Positions 17,981 through 26,066 of a stretch of DNA of 64,000 bases are shown piece after piece; position 1 is the stretch's first letter; each line of letters starts with the position of its first letter. Made by a program: the position numbers and the translations under genes. Origin of the DNA: Bryobacteraceae bacterium (GTDB taxonomy: Bacteria; Acidobacteriota; Terriglobia; Bryobacterales; Bryobacteraceae); contig JAWKHH010000005.1 of the NCBI GenBank assembly GCA_041394945.1, positions 124,001-188,000 on the forward strand. The letters run 5' to 3'. Below the pieces are notes generated by a model. It ran no database searches. It worked only from the letters and a program-made list of their open reading frames with translations, and was not told where the DNA came from.

Positions 17981-20800
17981 ATGAGAACTCCGACCGCCCT
18001 AATTACCATCGTTCTTGCCGCCGCCGGCTTTTGGTGGAGCCGGCGGACGACGCCTGTCGCTGTGGCACAGTCTATGCCGGCGGGATTGCAGGCGTTCCGC
18101 GTGACGTTCGGCGAGCGGCAGGAGCAGACGCGGGACTGGTCCGGGCGCATCGAGTTGAGCGCCGGGCGCGTGCTCGCGCTCGACGCGTGGCGGTTCACCC
18201 AGGGCGATCGGGTAACCGGGGCGGACGCGTGGACTCTCAATGTGAAGCGCGGTCCGTATGAAACGCAGCCGCATCGGCCGAAGCCGGTGAACCGGCAGGA
18301 GCGATTGAACACGGTGTTGCAGGCGGGGATCGAAGTGACGCTCGACGCGCCGCCCACGGCGACCGCCCGGCTGCGCGGGCCGAACCTGAACATCGATATT
18401 CCGCTGGCGCGGCTGGCCTCCGGCGACGCGCTCCGCTTCTACGACGGCGACGTGACGGTACAGCGGACGCCGGCGCAGTCGCGGATCTCGTCGAGCGAAG
18501 CGGCGCAGAACGACTATCCTTCGCTTGCGATCGCGCGCGACGGGACGCGGTGGGTGGTTTGGCAGGCGTATGAGGACGAAGGCGACCACGTGTGGGCGCG
18601 CGGCGGGGAAGCGGCTCCCGTACGGCTGACGGCGGACAAGACGGACGTTTATCGGACGGCGGTGGCCGAGGACGGGCGCGGGCGGATCCATGCGGTGTGG
18701 GCGGAGCGGTCCGGAGCGGATTGGCATCTGCAGGAGCGGGTGTGGGCGAACGGGTCCTGGGGCGCGCGGCGGCAGATCACTAGCGGGCGCGTGCCGAATA
18801 TGTCGCACCGGCTGGTGGCGCGAGACGACCGGCTGGCGCTGGTTTGGGTAGGGCATACCGGCGGGGTGTCGCACGTGTTCGTGTCGGCGCTCGATGGCGA
18901 CAACTGGAGCGAGCCGGTGCAGGTGAGCGCGGGGCCGAGCGCGTGGGCGCCGGACGCGGCCATCGATTCGAACGGCAACACGTGGATCGCGTGGGACAGC
19001 TACCGGAACGGGAACTACGATATCTACCTGCGGAAGCGGGACGCGGGCGGCGCGCTGGGTCCGGAGATGCAGGTTACCAAGTCCGCGTCGTTCCAGGCGC
19101 ACGCGACCGTCGCGACCGACGCGCAGGACCGGGTTTGGGTGGCGTGGGACGAATCCGGCGTGAACTGGGGGAAGGACTGGAGCCACGACGATCCGTTTCG
19201 CGGGACGGTGCTGTATTCGGATCGGCGGCCGGCGGTGGCGGTGTTCGACGGGGCGGGCAAATGGCAGCAGCCGGTGCACGACATCATGCGGGCCGTGCCA
19301 TCGCGGTATGTGCAGTTCATCCAGAACCCGCGGCTGGCGGCGGATGGGACTGGGCGCATCTGGATGACGCTCGAGATCCGCACGCTGGCGGGGACGATTC
19401 GCGACGACTATTGGGCGGCGAACGGGCGTTGGGAGCGGTTCGTAACGTCGCTGGGGGCGAACGGGTGGACACCGCTCGCGCCGGTGCCGTTGAGCAGCAG
19501 CCGTCCCGAGGCGCCGTTGGAGATCGTGGGGACGGCGCGTGGCGTGGCGCTCGCTTGGACGAACGACAATCGGCCTCCGACGGGTCCGGGATTCTATGCG
19601 CCGGTGCCGAACCGGCACCAGGTGATGGCGGGGACGCTCGGAGCGCCGGGTGGCGCGGGAACGGCGATGCTGACCGATTTCGCGGAGACGATGGCGCAGG
19701 CGGGGGCGGTCCACGCGGACGAGACCGGCGATGTCGCGCGGGTGCGGTCATATCGGGCGGCGATTGGGGAGAAGCCGCTGCGGATTCTGCGCGGGGACTT
19801 CCATCGGCACACGGAGATTTCGCTCGATGGGTCCGGCGATGGGTCCGTGGAGGACTACTTCCGGTACATGATCGACGCGGCGGCGATGGACACCGGGATT
19901 CTCGGGGATCATAACGCGGGCAACGACGATGAATACTCGTGGTGGCGGACGGAGAAGGCGATCGATCTTTATCACATCCCGGGACGGTACACGCCGCTTT
20001 TCGGGTACGAGCGGAGCCCGGGCTATCCGAACGGTCACCGGAACGTCGTGTTCGCGAAGCGTGGGACGCGGCCGCTCGCCGTATCCGCCGGCGAACACAG
20101 AGGCGCTGACCGGACGGGGCGGGTGCTGTACCCCTATCTCAAGAAGAACCGCGGGATCGCGATGCCGCACTCGATGGCGACGGGGCAGGGAACCGACTAT
20201 GGGGACAACGATCCGGAGGTGGAGCCGCTGGTGGAGTTATATCAGGGTTACCACGCGAGTTACGAGTACGAGGGGGCTCCGAGGGCGGAGAGCGAGAACC
20301 TGCGGGTGATGATCCACGGGGCGTACCGGCCGCAGGGGTTCTGGTGGAAGGCGCTCGAGAAGGGCCTGAAGCTCGGCGTGCAGGCGAGTTCGGACCATAT
20401 CGCGACGCATAACTCGTACACGATGATCTATACGCCGGACGCGGAGCGGGAGTCGATTGTGGAGAGCATGCGAAGCCGGCATGCGTATGCGGCGACGGAT
20501 AACATCGTCGTCGATTTCCGGGCGGCGGATGGCGGGCGGACTTACATGATGGGGGACGCGTTCGCGTCGGGGAGTCCGGCGCGGCTGAGCGTGCGGATTC
20601 TAGGGACGGATTTGCTGGACGAGGTGGTAATTGTGAAGGATGGTAAGTTCGTGTACCGGTCGGCGCCGGGGGCGAAGGAGGCGGAGTTCACGTTCAACGA
20701 TACGGCGGCGGTGGAGCGGGAGAGCTATTACTACGTGCGGGCGTTGCAGCGGGACCGGAACCTGGCGTGGTCGAGCCCGATTTGGGTGCGGCGGCCGTAG
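17981..20800 (+). CDS. Secreted beta-propeller protein with PHP-type metallohydrolase domain (DUF3604-like)
   Basis: This 939-residue protein has an N-terminal signal or anchor (about 4-20). A sialidase/BNR-like propeller spans about 150-560, with repeats such as DYPSLAIARDGTRWVVWQ and AWDSYRNGNYDIYLRKRD. From about residue 600 comes a PHP-like module opening with GDFHRHTE. It has further metal-ligand candidates in GILGDHNAGN, GHRNVVFAK and QASSDHIATHNSY. PHP domains are usually phosphoesterases with a tri-metal site; the role here is unknown. It has a good ribosome site (GGATGGAGA before the ATG). Upper-strand composition is very G-rich. Confidence 0.8.
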   Translation: MRTPTALITIVLAAAGFWWSRRTTPVAVAQSMPAGLQAFRVTFGERQEQTRDWSGRIELSAGRVLALDAWRFTQGDRVTGADAWTLNVKRGPYETQPHRPKPVNRQERLNTVLQAGIEVTLDAPPTATARLRGPNLNIDIPLARLASGDALRFYDGDVTVQRTPAQSRISSSEAAQNDYPSLAIARDGTRWVVWQAYEDEGDHVWARGGEAAPVRLTADKTDVYRTAVAEDGRGRIHAVWAERSGADWHLQERVWANGSWGARRQITSGRVPNMSHRLVARDDRLALVWVGHTGGVSHVFVSALDGDNWSEPVQVSAGPSAWAPDAAIDSNGNTWIAWDSYRNGNYDIYLRKRDAGGALGPEMQVTKSASFQAHATVATDAQDRVWVAWDESGVNWGKDWSHDDPFRGTVLYSDRRPAVAVFDGAGKWQQPVHDIMRAVPSRYVQFIQNPRLAADGTGRIWMTLEIRTLAGTIRDDYWAANGRWERFVTSLGANGWTPLAPVPLSSSRPEAPLEIVGTARGVALAWTNDNRPPTGPGFYAPVPNRHQVMAGTLGAPGGAGTAMLTDFAETMAQAGAVHADETGDVARVRSYRAAIGEKPLRILRGDFHRHTEISLDGSGDGSVEDYFRYMIDAAAMDTGILGDHNAGNDDEYSWWRTEKAIDLYHIPGRYTPLFGYERSPGYPNGHRNVVFAKRGTRPLAVSAGEHRGADRTGRVLYPYLKKNRGIAMPHSMATGQGTDYGDNDPEVEPLVELYQGYHASYEYEGAPRAESENLRVMIHGAYRPQGFWWKALEKGLKLGVQASSDHIATHNSYTMIYTPDAERESIVESMRSRHAYAATDNIVVDFRAADGGRTYMMGDAFASGSPARLSVRILGTDLLDEVVIVKDGKFVYRSAPGAKEAEFTFNDTAAVERESYYYVRALQRDRNLAWSSPIWVRRP

Positions 20801-20828
20801 GTTTCGGGTTCGGTAACATAGTCAAGCG

Positions 20829-23066
20829 ATGGCCGCCTTCAATCACGGGTTTGCGCACGACGTGTTCATCAGCTATGCGCATGTCGACTATGACTGGGTG
20901 ACTGCGTTTCACAAGGTGCTGATGGCGGAGTTGAAGACGCGCGCGCCGAAGATCGACGTTTGGCGGGATGAGCAGCTTCGTACGGGCGCATGGGTGGATA
21001 AGACGATCCTGCCGGCGGTGCGTGGGTCGGCGGTGTTTCTGCCGGTGATCTCGCAGGCGTGGGTCGAGTCGGAATACTGCCAGCAGGAGTTGGCCGAGTA
21101 CTGCGGCAGGACCTATGTTTGCGCGGAGAGGGTCCCGGTGGATAAGCTGCCGCAGCCTCTTCCCGAGGTGCTTCGAGAGCAGTTCTACAAGAAGGACGGT
21201 GGGCGCGCGATCACGCTGGGGTCACGGGACGCTTCGTTCAAGAAGGCCGTGCAGCGACTGGCGGAGGACATCGTCCGGCAGCTCAAGGAGCTGAAACCCG
21301 GGGCGCAGCAACTGGACGGGCTTGTCGCCGAGGTGCGTGAACGGATGCGTCCGCGCATTCAGGATCGCTGCGGGACGATGAAGATCCTCGACATGACGCA
21401 GCCGATCGACCTCGGAGGCATCTATGCGGACGTCCACCTTCTAGACCAGGTGCAAGGGCGGCGGCGGACGGCCAAGGAAGAACTGGAGTCGATGGAGGGC
21501 AGGGCGGTAAAGGCAGAGCGGCTGCCCGGGTTGGATGTCCTCAAGAAACACAAGCGCCTGATGATTCTTGGCGGGCCCGGATCCGGCAAGACAACCTTTC
21601 TGAAGCGCATCGCTTTCCAGTGTGCCGAGGGCGAGCTGGCGGCGGACGTCGTGCCCGTGTTCCTCGCCCTGAGCGACTGGGCAGCAGCACCAGGTTCGCC
21701 CAGTCTGCGCGAGATGGCGACGCGCGGCTGGGGTGCTCGCGCGGACGAGATCCTGAACGCGGGCCGGGCTCTGATCCTGCTGGACGGGCTCGACGAGGTT
21801 CGAGACGCGGACCACGACCGCGTTCGTAGAGGGATCGAGGAGTTCTCCAGCGACTGGGAGCGATGCACGGTTGTCGTGACATGCCGGATCGCTGCGCGGG
21901 AGCATGTGTACGAGCGGTTCACGGAAGTCCAGATGGCGGAGTTCGACGAAAGGCAGATCCGGCAGTTCGCCGAAGGCTGGTTTCGTACGAAAGGGGTCTT
22001 CGCGAAGGCGGCGGAGTTCGTCAAGCACCTGAATTCGAACAAACCGTTGCGGGATTTGGCGTCCCGCCCGCTCCTTTTGACACTCCTGTGCCTCATTTAC
22101 GAGGAGCGGACAGACTTCGAGGGCGATCGAGCTGAACTCTATAAAGAGGCATTTGACGTGATGCTGCGGAGGTGGGACGCAAATCGGAGCATCGTCCGGG
22201 ATGGACCGTACAAGAGTCTTTCCGTGGAGCGAAGACGAGACCTGCTTGCCGAGGTCGCCTGGAATACGTTCCTGAGTGGCGATGTGTTCTTCACGCAGGA
22301 GGGAGCGGAGGCGCCGATTCGAACGTTCTTTTCGGTGCGCGACCGGCTTCTCAACGAAGGGGAGGAGTTGGATCCGGCGACGCTGCTGCGCGTTGTGGAG
22401 GCGCAGCATGGCCTGCTGGTGGAGCGGGCGGTGCGCGTGTATTCGTTCGCTCATTTGACGTTCCAGGAGTACCTGGTTGCGGCGCGTGCGAGCGGCAGCC
22501 AGCAGTATTGGGACGAACTCGCTCCACGGATCGGTGACCCTCGGTTTCGGGAGGTGTTTCTCCTGGCTGTAAGTCTGCTGGACCCCGCGCGGTTGGACCC
22601 GGCGGTGGCATTGCCGCGGTTGAAGAAGGAAGTCGATCTGGTTGTCGCCAACAACGCTAGCGTTCAACGCTTCCTGGCCGCGGCCAGCGAGATCGAATTG
22701 CCCGCCGAGTGGGGTTGCCACCGGCCAGCTGCGCGGCGGGCAATTCGAGTCACTTTGTGTGTTTCGCAAACCCTAGAGCAGATCCGGGCCACGGCGTTCG
22801 ACCGGGAAGCAGCCAAGGATCTGGCATCGGCCCTCAACCGCGATCTCGTGATCGAACGAGCCTTGGAGTTCGGTCTCCGCCGAGCGAGCGAACTCGCACT
22901 CAACCCGAGAATCGCGGATGCCTCGAGGCTGTTGTGGTATCTACACGCCAACCTCACCCTTGTCCAAGGCATGAGGCAGGCGAGGGCCGCGTCGAGGGCG
23001 ACGGTCGCCGAGATCCAGGAGAGCTTGCTCCTTCCGGCGGCTCGAAGCGCCAAAGCCTCGGGGTGA
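20829..23066 (+). CDS. TIR-NACHT NTPase (bacterial NLR-like defence candidate)
   Basis: This 745-residue protein has three parts. An N-terminal TIR domain (about 9-150) has HDVFISYAHVDYDWV and the SEYCQQEL segment, whose E87 is the likely NADase glutamate. A NACHT/STAND ATPase has Walker A GGPGSGKTT (248-256), Walker B LILLDGLDEV (315-324) and a sensor-like VVVTCRIAAREH. A helical C-terminal region follows with FAHLTFQEYLVAARA, the NACHT-associated winged-helix signature. The last 150 or so residues would be the sensor and match nothing I know. By analogy with bacterial NLRs, ligand binding would drive oligomerisation and TIR-mediated NAD+ depletion. It sits alone, 28 bases after the propeller-PHP gene. 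Confidence 0.85.
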   Translation: MAAFNHGFAHDVFISYAHVDYDWVTAFHKVLMAELKTRAPKIDVWRDEQLRTGAWVDKTILPAVRGSAVFLPVISQAWVESEYCQQELAEYCGRTYVCAERVPVDKLPQPLPEVLREQFYKKDGGRAITLGSRDASFKKAVQRLAEDIVRQLKELKPGAQQLDGLVAEVRERMRPRIQDRCGTMKILDMTQPIDLGGIYADVHLLDQVQGRRRTAKEELESMEGRAVKAERLPGLDVLKKHKRLMILGGPGSGKTTFLKRIAFQCAEGELAADVVPVFLALSDWAAAPGSPSLREMATRGWGARADEILNAGRALILLDGLDEVRDADHDRVRRGIEEFSSDWERCTVVVTCRIAAREHVYERFTEVQMAEFDERQIRQFAEGWFRTKGVFAKAAEFVKHLNSNKPLRDLASRPLLLTLLCLIYEERTDFEGDRAELYKEAFDVMLRRWDANRSIVRDGPYKSLSVERRRDLLAEVAWNTFLSGDVFFTQEGAEAPIRTFFSVRDRLLNEGEELDPATLLRVVEAQHGLLVERAVRVYSFAHLTFQEYLVAARASGSQQYWDELAPRIGDPRFREVFLLAVSLLDPARLDPAVALPRLKKEVDLVVANNASVQRFLAAASEIELPAEWGCHRPAARRAIRVTLCVSQTLEQIRATAFDREAAKDLASALNRDLVIERALEFGLRRASELALNPRIADASRLLWYLHANLTLVQGMRQARAASRATVAEIQESLLLPAARSAKASG

Positions 23067-23097
23067 AAGATCTCGCCGTGTTAAGCTGGCAACCTAT

Positions 23098-23691
23098 ATG
23101 ACTGCCTGGATCAAGCGCCTCCACATGTACGCGGGCCTGCTGAGCCTCACGATCCTGTTCATCTTCGGGATCGTCGGGCTCACGGGGCTGATGCTGCCGG
23201 TACCGTCCGAACGGAAACAGCCGGAATTCGTGGGGCGGGAGGAGGCGTTCGCCGTCCCGCCGAACATGAGTGACCGGGAACTGGCCCAGGCGGCGTGGGA
23301 GAAGCTCGCGCCGCCGGTGACCGGTCCGCCGCCGCCGTTCAGCATCCGGCGGGATGCCAACCGGAACCTGGTGTTCCAGGTGTTCGGCCCCAACGGGCCC
23401 ACGCGCGTCACGGTGCTCGAGAACGATGGCAAGCTCCGGGTGGAGACGCGGCGGAACCTGTGGTGGCAGTACTTCAACGTGCTCCACGAGACGCACATCC
23501 GCTCCACGGTCCCCGACCTTATCGTCCGTTTGTGGACCTGGTACAACGAGTTCAGCATCTGGACGCTGATGTTTCTTTCGCTCTCCGGCATATGGCTGTG
23601 GCTGGCGGCGAAGCCCGGGTGGCGATGGGCGCAGTTGAGCTTCGCCGTGGGGACCGGGATGTTCTTCGTGATCTATTGGGTGCTGAGTTAA
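23098..23691 (+). CDS. PepSY-associated membrane protein, first of a pair
   Basis: This 197-residue inner-membrane protein starts with MTAWIKRLHMYAGLLSLTIL, the typical first helix of PepSY-TM proteins. A periplasmic PepSY-like domain (about 60-125) and two further helices follow near the C-terminus (about 147-168 and 175-196). FNVLHETHIR before the second helix carries His residues that in this family may bind heme or metal. It is followed after four bases by a paralogue-like gene, so the two probably act together. Full PepSY-TM reductases are about 400-500 residues, so this pair may equal one split protein. Confidence 0.7.
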   Translation: MTAWIKRLHMYAGLLSLTILFIFGIVGLTGLMLPVPSERKQPEFVGREEAFAVPPNMSDRELAQAAWEKLAPPVTGPPPPFSIRRDANRNLVFQVFGPNGPTRVTVLENDGKLRVETRRNLWWQYFNVLHETHIRSTVPDLIVRLWTWYNEFSIWTLMFLSLSGIWLWLAAKPGWRWAQLSFAVGTGMFFVIYWVLS

Positions 23692-23695
23692 CGCC

Positions 23696-24265
23696 ATGTA
23701 TCGTACGATTCGCAACACGCATCTGCTGCTCGGGCTGTTCTCCGCGGCGGCGGTTTTCATGTATGGGCTGAGTTCGGTGCAGTTCGCGCACCAGTGGTTC
23801 AACGTGCGTCCGGCGGCGTCGGCACAGACGCTGACGCTCGCCCCGAACGCGGCCGGGGCGCGGGCGGTGGCGATGGAGTTGATGGAGAAGCACGGGCTCG
23901 AGGGCGAGCTGGTGCAGGTGCGGCAGACGCCGGGGGGCGTGGCGTTCCGGCTGAACCGGATCGGGAAGAATCACGGGATCGAGTACACGGCGGCGACGGG
24001 GGAGACGAAGGTGGAGACGCAGTCGGCGGGCGTGATGGCGATGATGGTGCGGCTGCATCACATCAACGGGCTGTGGCATGAGATTGGTTGGATCAACGTG
24101 GCGGCGGGGTTTCTTGGGTTCGTTTCCCTCGGTTTGATCCTGCTGGGGGCGAGCGGTGTGTACCTCTGGTTCAAGCTTTATAAGGAGCGGAGGATCGGAA
24201 CGGTGCTGCTGGTGGCGAACCTGGTTTTCAGCCTGACGTTGATCATTCTGATTCGGATGGCGTAG
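23696..24265 (+). CDS. PepSY-associated membrane protein, second of a pair
   Basis: This 189-residue inner-membrane protein has the same plan as its upstream neighbour. A first helix (MYRTIRNTHLLLGLFSAAAVF) is followed by a periplasmic PepSY-like region (about 40-105, with NGLW and RLHHINGLWHEIGW before the next helix) and two C-terminal helices (about 132-155 and 168-186). It starts four bases after the upstream stop. It may form a complex with the first protein, possibly in electron transfer or metal/heme handling, as for other PepSY-TM proteins; this is inference. Confidence 0.7.
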   Translation: MYRTIRNTHLLLGLFSAAAVFMYGLSSVQFAHQWFNVRPAASAQTLTLAPNAAGARAVAMELMEKHGLEGELVQVRQTPGGVAFRLNRIGKNHGIEYTAATGETKVETQSAGVMAMMVRLHHINGLWHEIGWINVAAGFLGFVSLGLILLGASGVYLWFKLYKERRIGTVLLVANLVFSLTLIILIRMA

Positions 24266-24268
24266 GGG

Positions 24269-24970
24269 TTAACGAAGCGATTCGCGGCAGCGTTGCCAGA
24301 CGAGGTCGGCGATGCGGCGGTGGCCGGCGGGATTCGGGTGCAGACCGTCGGGCAGCCAGCGGGAGTGCTGGCGGCGGGAGAGCCAGTCGGCGTGGACGTC
24401 GGCGAGGCAGGCGCCATGGGTGCGGGCGACGCGGCGGACGGCTTCGGCGAAGGGGGCGAGCCCGTCGTTGATGTCGTGATCCTGATAGAAGCGGGCGCGC
24501 TGGTAGACGTAGCGGCGGGTCATCGGGTTGGGGGTGAGAAGGATCGGTTTCGCGCCGGCTCGTTTGGTTCGTTCCACCATTTCCGCAAGGTTTCTTTCGA
24601 ACTCGGCGAGGGGGACCCTGGGGGTGTCGCGCTCGGTGATTCCGCGTCCGGGGGCGGGGTCGACGTAGGCGGCGTCGTTGAGTCCGGCCATGATGAGGAC
24701 GGCGCGGGGGCTGTGGTTGAGTACGTCGCGACCGAGGCGGGCGAGCAGGTCGCGGGTGGTGTCGCCGCCGACTCCGGCGTTGCGGATCGGGCGGCGGAGG
24801 CGGGCGGCGAGGAGGTTCGAGAAGCGGTCGACGGCGCGGACGCGCGGGCGGGGGCGGATGCCGAGCGTGACGCTGTCGCCGAGGGCGATTACTGGGCGCG
24901 TCTGCGCGGCGGGCCGTGTCTGGGCCGGGAGGGACAGGGCGGCGAGGGCGAGCAGCGCGGCGATCCTCAC
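24269..24970 (-). CDS. SGNH/GDSL-family lipase-esterase, secreted
   Basis: At 233 residues with a signal peptide (about 1-17), it has the four SGNH blocks: GDSVTLG (nucleophile Ser33), GVGGDTT, AGLNDAAY, and D-x-x-H in PDGLHPNPAGH near the C-terminus. It hydrolyses esters, perhaps acetyl groups on carbohydrates. It starts with GTG overlapping the sialidase stop (GTGA), with AGGTGG eight bases upstream, so it is translationally coupled to the sialidase gene. The pairing suggests the same glycan is de-esterified and cleaved, which is inference. It converges with the PepSY pair (three bases apart). Confidence 0.88.
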   Translation of the reverse strand: MRIAALLALAALSLPAQTRPAAQTRPVIALGDSVTLGIRPRPRVRAVDRFSNLLAARLRRPIRNAGVGGDTTRDLLARLGRDVLNHSPRAVLIMAGLNDAAYVDPAPGRGITERDTPRVPLAEFERNLAEMVERTKRAGAKPILLTPNPMTRRYVYQRARFYQDHDINDGLAPFAEAVRRVARTHGACLADVHADWLSRRQHSRWLPDGLHPNPAGHRRIADLVWQRCRESLR

Positions 24971-26046
24971 TGGTAGAACCACCTGACGGGTAGCGCCTTC
25001 AACTTGAGCGACCATCCGGCGGTGGGGCCCGCGCCCGAGGGCGGGCCGACGTAGTAGGTGAGGAGAACCTGGTCGCGATCGAACTCCATGCTGGTGTAGG
25101 CGTAGGTCCGGGCGGCGTCGTCTTCGAGGTTGCGGAAGTGGGTCCAGGTCTTGCCGTCGTCGCGCGAGATGGCGGCGGTGAGCGGCGTGCGCCTGGTTGG
25201 GGAATTGTTCCAGACGAGGAGGAGGTCGCCGGTGGAGGGAATGCGTTTGATGGTTTGCGGGGAGCGGGGCGATTCGAGTTGCATCGCCTCAGGCGGGGAC
25301 CACGTTTCTCCGCGATCCTTCGAGAGCGAGCGGTAGATGTGGCCTTTGTCGGTGCGGATCCACATGAGGAGACGTCCGTCCTTGAGCTCGACGACGCCGG
25401 GCTCCTGTGCGCCGGCGGTGGAATCGGGGATGTCGACGAGGGTGGCGCTTCGCTTCCAGGTGCGGCCTTCGTCGTCGGTGTAGTAGACGCGGGTGCGGAT
25501 GTGCCGGTCGACTCGATAGTCGGTGGTGTACCAGAGCGGGAGGATGACGCGGCCGGAGCGGAGCTGGATCATGCGGTCGTTATTCATGCCGGTGTAGGAG
25601 GGGGCGGGGTCGATGGGGATGGGGACGGGCGGGGTGAAAGTTTGGGCGTCGTCGGTGGAGACGCGGAGCAAGGGCGCGCAGTCGGCTTCGGAGTTCTTGC
25701 GGCAGAAGGCGAACAGCACTTTCCCGGAGCGGAGGCGGATGAGGTCGGGCTCCATGACGTTCATGGTTCCGATGTTTTCCTGGAGGACGGTTTTCTCGGA
25801 CCAGGTGCGGCCGCCGTCGCGGGACCAGCGGGAGGCGAGGCGGGCTGCGCCCCAGTCGCTACCTTGGGTGGTGTAGAACTCGTTCCAGGCGAGGAGGAGC
25901 TTGTGGCCAGGGAGGGCGAGGATGTCGGCTTCGGAATTGCGGCGGTTTTCCGGGGTGGAGGGGGCGAGCATCTGCTCGAATCCCGCGGGGCCGGCCGCGA
26001 AGAGCGCGGCAAGGACGGCGCCCGCGGCGATGACCGGTTTCGTCAT
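24967..26046 (-). CDS. Sialidase-like six-bladed propeller protein (BNR repeats), secreted
   Basis: This 359-residue protein has an N-terminal signal (about 1-18) and Asp-box (BNR) repeats such as SRDGGRTW, STDDAQTF, TDDEGRTW, SKDRGETW and SRDDGKTW. An early NSEADILALPGHKLLLAWN and a late Arg-rich set could supply the active site of an exo-alpha-sialidase or a related glycosidase. The ATG at 26046 follows the alpha-2-macroglobulin stop by 20 bases; an AGG lies only about three bases before it, which is close. The frame stays open to 26217 but overlaps the upstream gene, so I reject that part. Probably an operon with the SGNH hydrolase. Confidence 0.87.
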   Translation of the reverse strand: MTKPVIAAGAVLAALFAAGPAGFEQMLAPSTPENRRNSEADILALPGHKLLLAWNEFYTTQGSDWGAARLASRWSRDGGRTWSEKTVLQENIGTMNVMEPDLIRLRSGKVLFAFCRKNSEADCAPLLRVSTDDAQTFTPPVPIPIDPAPSYTGMNNDRMIQLRSGRVILPLWYTTDYRVDRHIRTRVYYTDDEGRTWKRSATLVDIPDSTAGAQEPGVVELKDGRLLMWIRTDKGHIYRSLSKDRGETWSPPEAMQLESPRSPQTIKRIPSTGDLLLVWNNSPTRRTPLTAAISRDDGKTWTHFRNLEDDAARTYAYTSMEFDRDQVLLTYYVGPPSGAGPTAGWSLKLKALPVRWFYQ

Positions 26047-26066
26047 TCCTACATCGTATCGTTGCG

